This document shows, one piece after another, positions 8,737 through 17,186 of a stretch of DNA of 64,000 nt. Position 1 is the first letter of the stretch. Each line of letters begins with the position of its first letter. The position numbers and the translations under genes were made by a program. A model generated the notes under the pieces. The model had not been told where the DNA came from. It did not search any database and saw only the letters and a list, made by a program, of their open reading frames with translations. Source of the stretch: Streptomyces formicae (GTDB lineage Bacteria > Actinomycetota > Actinomycetes > Streptomycetales > Streptomycetaceae); contig NZ_CP022685.1 in assembly GCF_002556545.1 (NCBI RefSeq), positions 5,248,001-5,312,000 of the forward strand, read 5' to 3'.

Positions 8737-9737
8737 CCACCGCCCTCCTGCACACCGCCGAGTCCTTGCGCACGCGCGCGCGTGCGGGACGCCGTGCCGT
8801 CGTCATGACGATGGGCGCCCTGCACGACGGACACGCCTCGCTGATCCGCGCCGCCCGCCGCGTCGCGGGCCCCGAGGGCGAGGTCGTCGTCACGGTCTTC
8901 GTGAACCCGCTCCAGTTCGGCGCGGGCGAGGACCTGGACCGCTACCCGCGCACCCTCGAAGCCGACCTCAAGATCGCCGAACAGGCGGGCGCCGACGCCG
9001 TGTTCGCCCCCTCCGTGGACGAGGTCTACCCGGGCGGCGAGCCCCAGGTCCGCATCGGCGCGGGCCCCATGGGCACGGTCCTCGAAGGCGCCACCCGCCC
9101 CGGCCACTTCGACGGCATGCTCACCGTCGTCGCCAAGCTGCTGCACCTCACCCGGCCCGACGCGGCGCTGTTCGGGCAGAAGGACGCCCAGCAGCTCGCC
9201 CTGATCCGCCGCATGGTGCGCGACCTGAACTTCGACGTGGAGATCGTCGGCGTCCCCACCGTCCGCGAGGACGACGGCCTGGCGCTCTCCAGCCGCAACC
9301 GCTACCTCGCGCCCGACGAGCGCCGCACCGCGCTCGCCCTCTCCCAGGCCCTCTTCGCGGGCCGCGACCGGCACGCCGCGCAGGAGGCCCTGCGCGCCCG
9401 TGCCGCCAGCGCGCCCGCCACGCGCGCGCGTGCCGTCGCCCTGAGCGCCATCGGCGAGTCCCGCGCGGCCGCCGACGCCCACGCGCTCGCCCGGTCCGGG
9501 GCGCCCTCCGCGAGCGACGGGCCCGCGGCCGTCCTCGCCTCGGCCCGGCAGGTCCTCGACGAGGCCGCCCGGCTGCGGCCCCCGCTGCGCCTGGACTACG
9601 TGGCGCTGGTCGACCCCGCCGACTTCACCGACGTACGTCCGGGGCACAGCGGAGACGCCGTCCTCGCCGTGGCCGCCAGGGTCGGCTCCACACGACTGAT
9701 CGACAACATCCCGCTGACCTTCGGAGCGACCGTATGA
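8733..9737 (+). CDS. panC: Pantothenate synthetase
   Basis: 334 residues; ATG overlaps the previous stop, with GGAGGGAGA just upstream. It condenses pantoate and beta-alanine with ATP to pantothenate. Motifs: [13 protein letters not shown] (first ATP-binding HIGH-like site), [29 protein letters not shown]-type loop seen as [11 protein letters not shown], the KMSKS-like LSSRNRYL, and [16 protein letters not shown]. The usual length is about 280 residues. The excess is an Ala/Arg-rich insertion of roughly 45-50 residues (about 9365-9540), just after the SSRN motif in the C-terminal domain. The first segment of the operon that continues into nadB. Confidence 0.95.
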   Translation: MTTALLHTAESLRTRARAGRRAVVMTMGALHDGHASLIRAARRVAGPEGEVVVTVFVNPLQFGAGEDLDRYPRTLEADLKIAEQAGADAVFAPSVDEVYPGGEPQVRIGAGPMGTVLEGATRPGHFDGMLTVVAKLLHLTRPDAALFGQKDAQQLALIRRMVRDLNFDVEIVGVPTVREDDGLALSSRNRYLAPDERRTALALSQALFAGRDRHAAQEALRARAASAPATRARAVALSAIGESRAAADAHALARSGAPSASDGPAAVLASARQVLDEAARLRPPLRLDYVALVDPADFTDVRPGHSGDAVLAVAARVGSTRLIDNIPLTFGATV

Positions 9738-9760
9738 GCGCGAACGGAGCCACCGCATGA
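9734..9760 (+). other. Eight-codon coupling ORF between panC and nadB
   Basis: ATG 9734 overlaps the panC stop and TGA 9758-9760 overlaps the nadB ATG, giving MSANGATA. Both this ORF and nadB have a GGAGC box at the same distance. The two initiation regions are an imperfect 23-bp tandem duplication (about 9723-9745 and 9746-9768), so this looks like a duplicated ribosome-binding region that keeps nadB translationally coupled to panC. Confidence 0.4.
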
Positions 9761-11472
9761 GTGCCACCGGAATACGGCTGCACGCCCCCGCCCCCGGCTG
9801 GTCCCTCGAAGCCGACCTCGTGGTCGTCGGCTCCGGAGTGGCCGGGCTCACCGCGGCCCTGCGCTGCTCGGCCGCCGGTCTGAAGACGGTCGTGGTGACC
9901 AAGGCCCGCCTGGACGACGGCTCCACGCGCTGGGCGCAGGGCGGCATCGCCGCGGCGCTCGGCGAGGGCGACACCCCCGAGCAGCACCTTGAGGACACGC
10001 TGGTGGCGGGCGCGGGCGTGTGCGACGAGGAGGCCGTGCGCACCCTGGTCACCGAGGGCCCCGGCGCCGTGCGCCGCCTCATCGAGACCGGAGCCCGGTT
10101 CGACACGGGACCCGAGGGCGACATCGCCCTGACCCGTGAGGGCGGCCACCACCGCCGCCGCATCGTGCACGCGGGCGGCGACGCGACCGGCGTGGAGGTC
10201 TCCCGCGCCCTCGTCGAAGCGGTCCGCGCCCAGGGCATACCGACCGTCGAGAACGCCCTGGTGCTCGACCTCCTCACGGACGCCGAAGGCCGCACCGCCG
10301 GTGTCTCCCTGCACGTCATGGGCGAGGGCCAGCACGACGGCGTGGGCGCCGTGCACGCCCCCGCGGTGGTCCTCGCCACCGGGGGCATGGGCCAGGTCTT
10401 CTCGGCGACCACCAACCCGTCCGTCTCCACGGGCGACGGCGTCGCGCTCGCACTGCGCGCCGGAGCCGAGGTCTCCGACCTGGAGTTCGTGCAGTTCCAC
10501 CCCACGGTGCTCTTCCTCGGCGCCGACGCGGAGGGCCAGCAGCCGCTGGTCTCCGAGGCGGTCCGCGGCGAGGGCGCGCACCTGGTGGACGCCGACGGCG
10601 TGCGCTTCATGGTCGGCCAGCACGAGCTCGCCGAGCTCGCGCCCCGGGACATCGTCGCCAAGGGCATCACGCGCCGCATGCAGGAAAAGGGCGCCGAGAA
10701 CATGTACTTGGACGGCAGGCACTTCGGCGCCGACATGTGGGAGAACCGCTTCCCGACGATCCTCGCCGCCTGCCGCGCGCACGGCATCGACCCGGTGACC
10801 GAGCCCATCCCGATCGCCCCCGCCGCGCACTACGCGTCCGGCGGCGTCCGCACCGACGTGCACGGCCGCACCACCGTCCCCGGCCTGTACGCCTGCGGCG
10901 AGGTCGCCTGCACGGGCGTGCACGGCGCCAACCGGCTGGCCTCCAACTCCCTTCTGGAGGGCCTGGTCTACGCCGAGCGCATCGCCGCCGACATCGCGGC
11001 GCGGCACGCGGAGAACGCCCTGCACGCGCGCGTGCCCGCCCCCGTGACCCGGCCGCGGACGCCCGCCCACCCCCTGCTGCCGCCGGAGGCGCGCTTCGCC
11101 ATCCAGCGCGTCATGACCGAGGGCGCCGGAGTGCTGCGCTCCGCCGCGTCCCTCGCCGAGGCGGCGGCCCGTCTCGCCCGCATCCACGCCCAGGCCGCCG
11201 GCGCGCTCGCCGACGACGGCAAGACCGCGGAGCCCGGCGTCGACACCTGGGAGGCCACCAACCTCCTGTGCGTCGCCCGTGTCCTGGTCGCCGCCGCCCA
11301 GCGCCGCGAGGAGACCCGCGGCTGCCACTGGCGCGAGGACCACGCCGACCGTGACGACGCGGCCTGGCGGCGCCACATCGTCGTACGCCTGAATCCGGAC
11401 AGGACGCTGGCGGTAGACACGACAGCGACCCCCGATTTCCCTCCGACCCGTCCCAGTCCCCAGGAGCAGTGA
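9757..11472 (+). CDS. nadB: L-aspartate oxidase
   Basis: 571 residues from ATG 9757. It oxidises L-aspartate to iminoaspartate with FAD, the first step of de novo NAD synthesis; the product normally goes to NadA, which is not in this window. Seen: the FAD dinucleotide fold VVGSGVAGLTAALR, STRWAQGGIAAAL, the fumarate-reductase-family active-site stretch HPTVLF and SEAVRGEGAHL, and the family signature GVHGANRLASNSLLEGLVYAERIA. The C-terminal helical domain carries MTEGAGVLRSAASLAE. Directly coupled to panC upstream and nadC downstream (stop at 11470, nadC GTG at 11475). Confidence 0.95.
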   Translation: MSATGIRLHAPAPGWSLEADLVVVGSGVAGLTAALRCSAAGLKTVVVTKARLDDGSTRWAQGGIAAALGEGDTPEQHLEDTLVAGAGVCDEEAVRTLVTEGPGAVRRLIETGARFDTGPEGDIALTREGGHHRRRIVHAGGDATGVEVSRALVEAVRAQGIPTVENALVLDLLTDAEGRTAGVSLHVMGEGQHDGVGAVHAPAVVLATGGMGQVFSATTNPSVSTGDGVALALRAGAEVSDLEFVQFHPTVLFLGADAEGQQPLVSEAVRGEGAHLVDADGVRFMVGQHELAELAPRDIVAKGITRRMQEKGAENMYLDGRHFGADMWENRFPTILAACRAHGIDPVTEPIPIAPAAHYASGGVRTDVHGRTTVPGLYACGEVACTGVHGANRLASNSLLEGLVYAERIAADIAARHAENALHARVPAPVTRPRTPAHPLLPPEARFAIQRVMTEGAGVLRSAASLAEAAARLARIHAQAAGALADDGKTAEPGVDTWEATNLLCVARVLVAAAQRREETRGCHWREDHADRDDAAWRRHIVVRLNPDRTLAVDTTATPDFPPTRPSPQEQ

Positions 11473-11474
11473 CC

Positions 11475-12473
11475 GTGAGCACCCCCGACAACCTCCCCCT
11501 CGCCGCCCCCTCAGCCGCAGGCGGTGGCTGTGGCGACGCCTGCGGCTGCGGCGGTGACGACGCGTACGACCCCATGGAGTGCGGTCTCGACCCCGCCCTT
11601 GCCCAGCTCCTGACCGAGGCGGGCCTCGACCCCGTGCAGGTCGAGGACATCGCGCACATGGCCATCGAGGAGGACCTGGACGGCGGCGTGGACGTCACCA
11701 CGGTCGCCACCATCCCCGAGGACGCCGTCGCCACCGCCGACTTCGCCGCGCGCGAGGCGGGCACCGTCGCGGGCCTGCGCGTCGCCGAAGCCGTCCTCTC
11801 CGTAGTGTGCGAGGACGAGTTCGAGGTCGAGCGGCACGTCGAGGACGGCGACCGCGTCGCTGCGGGCACCGTGCTGCTCAGCGTCACCACCCGCACCCGC
11901 GACCTGCTCACCGCCGAGCGCAGCGCGCTCAACATCCTGTGCCGCCTCTCCGGCATCGCGACCGCCACGCGCGCGTGGGCGGACGTCCTGGAGGGCACGA
12001 AGACGCGGGTGCGCGACACCCGCAAGACGACGCCCGGCTACCGCGCCCTGGAGAAGTACGCGGTGCGCATGGGCGGCGGCGTGAACCACCGCATGTCGCT
12101 CTCCGACGCGGCCCTGGTCAAGGACAACCACGTGGTCGCCGCGGGCGGCGTGGAGCAGGCGTTCAAGGCCGTGCGCGAGCAGTTCCCCGGTCTGGCCATC
12201 GAGGTCGAGGTCGACACCCTCCACCAGCTGCGCGAGGTCCTGGACGCGGGCGCCGACCTGATCCTCCTGGACAACTTCACGCCGGGCGAGACCGCGGAGG
12301 CCGTGGCCCTGGTGGACGGCCGCGCCTTCCTGGAGTCCTCGGGCCGCCTCACCCGGGAGAACGCGCGCGCGTACGCCGATACGGGCGTGGACTACGTGTC
12401 GGTGGGCGCGCTCACCCACTCGTCGCCGATCCTGGACATCGGTCTCGACCTTCGGGAAGCGGTGCGGGACTGA
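11475..12473 (+). CDS. nadC: Nicotinate-nucleotide pyrophosphorylase (quinolinate phosphoribosyltransferase)
   Basis: 332 residues from GTG 11475, chosen over GTG 11469 because AGGAG (11462-11466) is then at 8 nt. The enzyme makes nicotinate mononucleotide from quinolinate and PRPP. Motifs: EEDLDGGVDVTT, ERSALNILCRLSGIAT, DTRKTTPGYRALEKYAV, GGGVNHRMSLSDA, VKDNH, VEVDTL and LLDNFTPGE. The N-terminal ~45 residues are an extra, Gly/Cys-rich segment (GGGCGDACGCGGDD) not needed for the family fold; a metal-binding or redox role is possible. Its stop overlaps the coaX ATG by one base. Confidence 0.95.
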   Translation: MSTPDNLPLAAPSAAGGGCGDACGCGGDDAYDPMECGLDPALAQLLTEAGLDPVQVEDIAHMAIEEDLDGGVDVTTVATIPEDAVATADFAAREAGTVAGLRVAEAVLSVVCEDEFEVERHVEDGDRVAAGTVLLSVTTRTRDLLTAERSALNILCRLSGIATATRAWADVLEGTKTRVRDTRKTTPGYRALEKYAVRMGGGVNHRMSLSDAALVKDNHVVAAGGVEQAFKAVREQFPGLAIEVEVDTLHQLREVLDAGADLILLDNFTPGETAEAVALVDGRAFLESSGRLTRENARAYADTGVDYVSVGALTHSSPILDIGLDLREAVRD

Positions 12474-13279
12474 TGCTGCTCACCATCGACGTAGGCAACA
12501 CGCACACGGTCCTCGGCCTCTTCGACGGCGAGGACATCGTCGAGCACTGGCGCATCTCCACCGACGCCCGCCGCACCGCCGACGAACTGGCGGTGCTCCT
12601 CAACGGATTGATGGGCATGCACCCGCTGCTCGGCGAGGAGCTGGGCGACGGCATCGACGGCATCGCGATCTGTTCCACCGTCCCCTCGGTCCTGCACGAG
12701 CTGCGCGAGGTCACCAGGCGCTACTACGGAGACGTGCCCGCCGTGCTCGTCGAACCGGGCATCAAGACCGGCGTCCCGATCCTCATGGACAACCCCAAGG
12801 AGGTCGGCGCCGACCGCATCATCAACGCGGTCGCGGCGGTCGAGCTCTACGGAGGCCCGGCGATCGTCGTCGACTTCGGCACGGCGACGACCTTCGACGC
12901 GGTCTCCGCGCGCGGGGAGTACGCCGGTGGCGTGATCGCCCCCGGCATCGAGATCTCGGTGGAGGCCCTCGGCGTGCGCGGCGCCCAGCTCCGCAAGATC
13001 GAGCTGGCCAGGCCGCGCAGCGTCATCGGCAAGAACACCGTGGAGGCCATGCAGGCGGGCATCCTGTACGGCTTCGCGGGGCAGGTCGACGGCGTCGTGA
13101 ACCGCATGGCGCGCGAACTGGCGGGCCCGGGCGGCGACCCCGAGGACGTGACGGTGATCGCCACGGGCGGCCTCGCCCCGATGGTGCTCGGCGAGGCGTC
13201 GGTCATCGACGAGCACGAGCCGTGGCTGACGCTGATCGGACTCCGGCTCGTCTACGAGCGGAACGTGGCCCGGGGCTGA
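12473..13279 (+). CDS. coaX: Type III pantothenate kinase
   Basis: 268 residues. It phosphorylates pantothenate using the ASKHA fold and does not respond to CoA feedback in characterised members. Visible: phosphate-1 loop DVGNTHTVLGLF at the start, GADRIINAVAA, phosphate-2 VDFGTATTFDAV, GGVIAPGIEIS, and the adenosine loop ATGGLAPMV. Last gene of the DUF2520-panC-nadB-nadC-coaX operon, with TGATG coupling to nadC. The operon thus combines early pantothenate/CoA and quinolinate/NAD steps; panD is not in it. Confidence 0.95.
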   Translation: MLLTIDVGNTHTVLGLFDGEDIVEHWRISTDARRTADELAVLLNGLMGMHPLLGEELGDGIDGIAICSTVPSVLHELREVTRRYYGDVPAVLVEPGIKTGVPILMDNPKEVGADRIINAVAAVELYGGPAIVVDFGTATTFDAVSARGEYAGGVIAPGIEISVEALGVRGAQLRKIELARPRSVIGKNTVEAMQAGILYGFAGQVDGVVNRMARELAGPGGDPEDVTVIATGGLAPMVLGEASVIDEHEPWLTLIGLRLVYERNVARG

Positions 13280-13461
13280 GCCCACCCCTCCCACCGGGGC
13301 GAAAGGGCGCGTACGCGCCGAAAGGCCCCCGGGGCCGGACGGCGCGAACCAGCCGCCGCGGAGTGCGCGCAGGTCGAACGGGCTTGCGCACACAACCCTC
13401 GTACCTTTACAAGAGTCTGCGCGGGGACGGGACTTGAGTGGGTTCGGACGGGCTGGGGCGA

Positions 13462-15096
13462 ATGACGCGTAAGCGACGATGGTGGGCTGCCGCGGCGGTC
13501 ATGGCACTGGCGATACCGGCGACCGCCCCGACAGCGGCCGCCCTGCCCGCCGCCGGGGCCCAGGAGCGCCACCTCGTCACCCAACCCGCCGCCCAGAGCC
13601 CACAAGACCCCTCCGAGCCCCCGCAAGGCCCCTCCGAGCCCCCTGAGGCCCCCGCCCAGGTCTGGTCCCGGATCTCGGTGCCCCAGCTGTCCCTGCCGCG
13701 CTCCGGCGAAGCCGTCGCCATCGACCCCATGATCGAGTTCTACGACGGCGGCACGTCCCTGCCGGGCCCCCGCGACGTGCGGCTCGTCATCGACACCAGC
13801 GGACTGCGGGGCGTCGCCACCGTGAAGGTCACGGACGACCTCTGCGCGGCCGAAGGGCCCCTCGTCACCTGCGAGTTCGAGAAGCATCTGAGGGGCCCCG
13901 ACAAGCCGATCTCGGTCACCGCCGTCGCGGGCGTCGCGGCGGGCACCTCCGCGACCATCCGCTACGAAGTGACCGGCGAGCGCCTCACCGGCGCGAGGAC
14001 CACCTCCCGCGTCTCCCTCGGCACGCCGAGCCTCGAAGTCGCCCAACTCCCCGACGAGAAGGGACTGGAGACCGGCCAGGACGTCGAGATCCCCGTCGTC
14101 CTGCGCAACACCGGCGACCGCGTGACCGAGCGGATCGCCGTCGAGGCCGCGGGCGACTCGGGCGTACGGCTCGCCCAGCGGCACAGCAACTGCCGCTACC
14201 GGCAGGGCGATCACGGCGACCACATCGCGGCGGTCACCTGCTACTTCGACCGGCCCCTCGCCCCCGGCGAGACCGTCGCCCTCGCCTCGCCGCTGCCCGG
14301 TTCTCTCACCGACGACGCCTTTCACACCCAGGTCACGTACTCCGCGGAGGCCGTCCCCGAGGAGCAGGACACCACCCAGGGCGGCACCCCGGGACGCGGC
14401 CCCGAGCTGACCCTCGTCCCGGCACGGGGACAGGGCACCGGCTTCGCCGCCGAGCGCGTGGTGCGGTTCGTGGCCAAGAACAGCGCGGACATCCGCGCGG
14501 TCGGCGACACCCTGAAGCCCGGCAAGAAGGGCACGACCCGAGAGCTCACCTTCGGTCTGCACAACGAAGGCCCCGCGCGGATCGCCCGCCCCCTGCGCGA
14601 ACCTGCCGTCTACGTAGAGGTGACCCTGCCCAAGGGCGTGGTGGCGAGCACCGTACGCGTCGACGAGGAACCGGACGAGAACGCGGACGGCGACTGCTTC
14701 ACCTACGAAGGCGGGAAGCGGAAGCCCTTCGCGCCGGGCCACCGCCGCTATCTGTGCCCCGACGCGGGAGTGGAGGCGCCCGGCAGCGGACAGTCCTACT
14801 TCTTCGAAGTCCGCTACTCCGAAGACGTCGCCGCGGTCGAGGGCACCGTCCGGGTGCGCTCCGGAGACACCGACCGTCCCGGAGACGGCGGTTTCGACCT
14901 CAACGACCCCGACCCGTCCAACGACGAGGCACCGATCGTCGTCGGCAAGAAGGCCGCGGGAGCCGAGAAGGCCGCGGACGCGCACCCCATGGCGGAGGCA
15001 GGCGCCGGGATCCTGCCGTGGATCGCGGCCGCGGCCGCCGCGCTGCTCGGCGTCGGAGCGGTCGTCTTCGCCCTGGTCCGCCGCCGCGCCGAATGA
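13462..15096 (+). CDS. Exported, membrane-anchored surface protein of unknown function
   Basis: 544 residues from ATG 13462, preceded by GGGGCGA. The N-terminus is KRRWW then a hydrophobic stretch ending ATAPTAAALPAAG (signal peptide). A Pro/Glu linker follows (about residues 45-75), then several beta-rich segments that look like repeated Ig-like or DUF11-type modules (for example VEIPVVLRNTGDRVTERIAV and TRELTFGLHNEGPARIA). A single C-terminal helix (ILPWIAAAAAALLGVGAVVF) precedes RRRAE. This is a type I membrane topology with a large extracytoplasmic part. No catalytic motif is seen. Upstream, 13280-13461 holds GC-rich inverted repeats and a weak promoter (TTGCGC at 13384, TACAAG at 13408). 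Confidence 0.7.
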   Translation: MTRKRRWWAAAAVMALAIPATAPTAAALPAAGAQERHLVTQPAAQSPQDPSEPPQGPSEPPEAPAQVWSRISVPQLSLPRSGEAVAIDPMIEFYDGGTSLPGPRDVRLVIDTSGLRGVATVKVTDDLCAAEGPLVTCEFEKHLRGPDKPISVTAVAGVAAGTSATIRYEVTGERLTGARTTSRVSLGTPSLEVAQLPDEKGLETGQDVEIPVVLRNTGDRVTERIAVEAAGDSGVRLAQRHSNCRYRQGDHGDHIAAVTCYFDRPLAPGETVALASPLPGSLTDDAFHTQVTYSAEAVPEEQDTTQGGTPGRGPELTLVPARGQGTGFAAERVVRFVAKNSADIRAVGDTLKPGKKGTTRELTFGLHNEGPARIARPLREPAVYVEVTLPKGVVASTVRVDEEPDENADGDCFTYEGGKRKPFAPGHRRYLCPDAGVEAPGSGQSYFFEVRYSEDVAAVEGTVRVRSGDTDRPGDGGFDLNDPDPSNDEAPIVVGKKAAGAEKAADAHPMAEAGAGILPWIAAAAAALLGVGAVVFALVRRRAE

Positions 15097-15179
15097 CCGA
15101 CCGCCGAGTGCCCGCCGGGTGAAGGTGACCGCCGCCGCGCCATGAAGTGGCGTTAAGCGGATTTTGTCCGTTCCGTGCG

Positions 15180-15185
15180 TATCGT
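15180..15185 (+). promoter_or_regulatory. Leaderless -10 box (TATCGT) of the 15192 gene
   Basis: TATCGT ends 6 nt before ATG 15192, with no Shine-Dalgarno sequence between. This supports the start chosen for that gene. Confidence 0.45.
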
Positions 15186-15191
15186 CGTCCC

Positions 15192-15836
15192 ATGCCCACG
15201 CCCTATGGATCTCGTGGCGGCATGGCCTTCGGTGCGGAGGAACTGCGTGTGCTCCGCCGCGCCCTGGCCCTCGCCCTGCACCCCAGCCCCGTCAGCGACG
15301 AGGACGTCAAGGACTGTCTTCGCCTCGCCGAATCGGTCGACGAGGCCGTACGCGAGGGAGCCAGACTCCGCGCGTTCCTGGTGGCCGACCTCGCGCGGTA
15401 CCGGGCGGCCCTGCCCGGCACCGCGGCCGGCTACCTCGGTCTCCTGGACGACGCGCTCGGCGCCGGGTACCAGCCGGGCGCCGACGATCTCGCGGCGCTG
15501 CGCGCCCTGCGCGGCAACGCCGTCGCGGCCGCGCTGCTCGACCGGTGCCGGATCCTCGCCGAGAAGGCCGTGCGGGCCAGACTCGCGGGCCGCGCCGTCC
15601 CGGCCCCCGCCCGCGCCCTCGTTCCCGCGTCGCGCACCAGGCTGCTCGCGCTGCCCGGCGGTCTCGACGCGGCGGACGAACCGGCCGCGCCGAAGCCCAG
15701 GACACCCCGGACGCCGCCCGAGCGTCCGGCCGCTCCGGAGCCGTCCCGCCCGGTCCCCACCCCGGCCGAGGTCTTCCCGCCCAAGCGCCGCCCCGAGACC
15801 CCCGCGGACCCGCCGCACCAGCTCGCCGCGGGCTAG
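15192..15836 (+). CDS. Conserved hypothetical protein, helical N-terminus and Pro-rich tail
   Basis: 214 residues from ATG 15192. The first ~130 residues are helical, Leu/Ala-rich and charged (EELRVLRRALALALH, EDVKDCLRLAESVDEA) with no membrane span. The last ~70 residues are Pro-rich (PKPRTPRTPPERPAAPEPSR), probably disordered. No enzymatic motif. It is followed after 13 bp by the small membrane protein at 15850, which appears to have its own -10 box. Function unknown. Confidence 0.65.
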   Translation: MPTPYGSRGGMAFGAEELRVLRRALALALHPSPVSDEDVKDCLRLAESVDEAVREGARLRAFLVADLARYRAALPGTAAGYLGLLDDALGAGYQPGADDLAALRALRGNAVAAALLDRCRILAEKAVRARLAGRAVPAPARALVPASRTRLLALPGGLDAADEPAAPKPRTPRTPPERPAAPEPSRPVPTPAEVFPPKRRPETPADPPHQLAAG

Positions 15837-15837
15837 C

Positions 15838-15843
15838 TACTCT
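15838..15843 (+). promoter_or_regulatory. Leaderless -10 box (TACTCT) of the 59-aa membrane protein
   Basis: TACTCT lies 6 nt before ATG 15850, immediately after the stop of the previous gene. It predicts a separate leaderless transcript for the small protein. Confidence 0.4.
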
Positions 15844-15849
15844 GGGGGC

Positions 15850-16029
15850 ATGGACTACGTTTCCGCGCTCGTGCCCCCCGTAGTGATGGCCGTGTTCTTC
15901 ACCGGTCTGATCGTGACGATCGTGAAGACCCAGGGCGGTGCCAACAAGGCGAAGGAGGACGCGGCCGCCGACGCCGCCGTCGCCCGCGCCGAATCCGTCC
16001 GTCAGTCCCCCGAGGCCGGCGGCGCCTGA
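15850..16029 (+). CDS. Small single-pass membrane protein (59 aa)
   Basis: Starts MDYVSALVPPVVMAVFF; one hydrophobic helix (about residues 5-25, VMAVFFTGLIVTIV) is followed by a charged, Ala-rich cytoplasmic tail (GGANKAKEDAAADAAVARAE). Typical of short conserved Streptomyces membrane proteins. Function unknown. The downstream rho-independent terminator closes the unit. Confidence 0.65.
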   Translation: MDYVSALVPPVVMAVFFTGLIVTIVKTQGGANKAKEDAAADAAVARAESVRQSPEAGGA

Positions 16030-16121
16030 TCCGCATCTCATCGCACTTATGGGTGCCCGGTATCCTCGGTATCCCCGGTGTGACCTGCAAACGTCACCCG
16101 GTGTGCCCGGGCGCGCACCAC

Positions 16122-16161
16122 GGCGTACGACTCCAGCGTTTTAGAGTCGTACGCCCTTTTT
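16122..16161 (+). terminator. Strong intrinsic terminator after the 15192-16029 genes
   Basis: Perfect 12-bp stem: GGCGTACGACTC (16122-16133) and GAGTCGTACGCC (16144-16155), a 10-nt loop, then CTTTTT. It separates the small-protein unit from the blaI gene. Confidence 0.85.
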
Positions 16162-16204
16162 GTTGCAGAAATTAGGGGTACGCCACGTCCCTCACGCATC
16201 ACGC

Positions 16205-16229
16205 CAATAGTGACGTCTCCCACTATTGT
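16205..16229 (+). promoter_or_regulatory. Operator and leaderless promoter of the BlaI-family gene
   Basis: Perfect 8-bp arms CAATAGTG (16205-16212) and CACTATTG (16221-16228) with an 8-bp gap. The right arm overlaps a -10 box TATTGT (16224-16229) that ends 6 nt before GTG 16236. A repressor bound here would block its own promoter; autoregulation by the downstream BlaI protein is the obvious inference. Confidence 0.6.
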
Positions 16230-16235
16230 TCTGCT

Positions 16236-16634
16236 GTGCCTCGTCCATTGGGAGAACTCGAAGACTCAGTCATGACGCGGGTGTGGAAGTGGAACCGCCC
16301 CGTGACCGTTCGAGAAGTCCTGGAAGACCTTCAGCAGGAACGGTCCATCGCGTACACGACCGTGATGACCGTTTTGGACAATCTCCATCAGAAGGGCTGG
16401 GTGCGTCGCGAAGCGGAAGGGCGTGCCTATCGATATGAGGCGGTGTCCACTCGTGCCGCCTACGCGGCCGCACTGATGAACGAAGCGTGGTCGCGCAGTG
16501 ACAACCCCGCGGCCGCACTCGTCGCCTTCTTCGGCATGATGTCGCCGGAACAGCGCGAAGCCCTGAGTGATGCCATGCGTATCGTCCAAGGCCCGGAGAA
16601 CCCCGGCTCCCCAGAGCGTGGCGCAGAGCGATAG
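16236..16634 (+). CDS. BlaI/MecI/CopY-family transcriptional repressor (orphan)
   Basis: 132 residues from GTG 16236. The BlaI winged helix is clear: LGELEDSVMTRVWKWNRPVTVREVLEDL, then SIAYTTVMTVLDNLHQKGWVRRE and the wing GRAYRYEAV. The C-terminal dimerisation helices are MMSPEQREALSDAMR. In classical systems a BlaR-type membrane protease lies next to it; none does here, so the inactivating signal is unknown. An operator-like dyad covers its promoter. The acetyltransferase gene begins 9 bp downstream but has its own leaderless -10 box. Confidence 0.88.
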   Translation: MPRPLGELEDSVMTRVWKWNRPVTVREVLEDLQQERSIAYTTVMTVLDNLHQKGWVRREAEGRAYRYEAVSTRAAYAAALMNEAWSRSDNPAAALVAFFGMMSPEQREALSDAMRIVQGPENPGSPERGAER

Positions 16635-16637
16635 CGT
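16632..16637 (+). promoter_or_regulatory. Leaderless -10 box (TAGCGT) of the acetyltransferase
   Basis: TAGCGT begins inside the blaI stop codon (TAG at 16632-16634) and ends 6 nt before ATG 16644, so the acetyltransferase can be transcribed independently of blaI. Confidence 0.45.
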
Positions 16638-16643
16638 CCGCCC

Positions 16644-17186
16644 ATGGCAGCAGACGTACCCGAACTCAGCGAACTCAGTGCAAAAGCGGTCTCCCTCCGC
16701 AGGGCGCGAACCGCCGATGTCCCGGCCGTCCGCCGCCTCCTCGACTCCTACGTCGGCGAGCGCATCCTCCTGGACAAAGCGACGGTGACGCTTTACGAGG
16801 ACATCCAGGAGTTCTGGGTGGCGGAACGCGACGACAACGCGGAGGTGGTCGGCTGCGGCGCTCTGCACGTGATGTGGGAAGACCTCGCGGAAGTCCGCAC
16901 GCTCGCGGTGAACCCGGAGGTCAAGGGGGTCGGGGTGGGGCATCAGTTGCTCGGGAAGTTGCTCCAGACCGCCCGCTGGCTCGGCGTCCGCAAGGTTTTC
17001 TGTCTCACCTTCGAAGTCGACTTCTTCGCGAAGCACGGGTTCGTGGAGATCGGCGAGACTCCGGTCGACGGAGATGTCTACAGCGAGCTCCTGCGTTCCT
17101 ATGACGAGGGCGTCGCGGAGTTCCTCGGCCTCGAACGAGTGAAACCGAACACCTTGGGCAACAGCCGGATGCTTCTGCATCTGTGA
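16644..17186 (+). CDS. GNAT amino-acid N-acetyltransferase (short NAGS type)
   Basis: 180 residues. GNAT layout: VSLRRARTADVPAVRRLLDSYV at the start, VAERDDNAEVVGCGALHV, then EVRTLAVNPEVKGVGVGHQLLGKLL, the acetyl-CoA pyrophosphate loop, and KVFCLTFEVDFFAKHGFVEI. It resembles the stand-alone N-acetylglutamate synthases of actinobacteria, which make N-acetyl-L-glutamate for arginine synthesis, but no other arg gene lies in this window. Substrate assignment is by family resemblance. Confidence 0.8.
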   Translation: MAADVPELSELSAKAVSLRRARTADVPAVRRLLDSYVGERILLDKATVTLYEDIQEFWVAERDDNAEVVGCGALHVMWEDLAEVRTLAVNPEVKGVGVGHQLLGKLLQTARWLGVRKVFCLTFEVDFFAKHGFVEIGETPVDGDVYSELLRSYDEGVAEFLGLERVKPNTLGNSRMLLHL

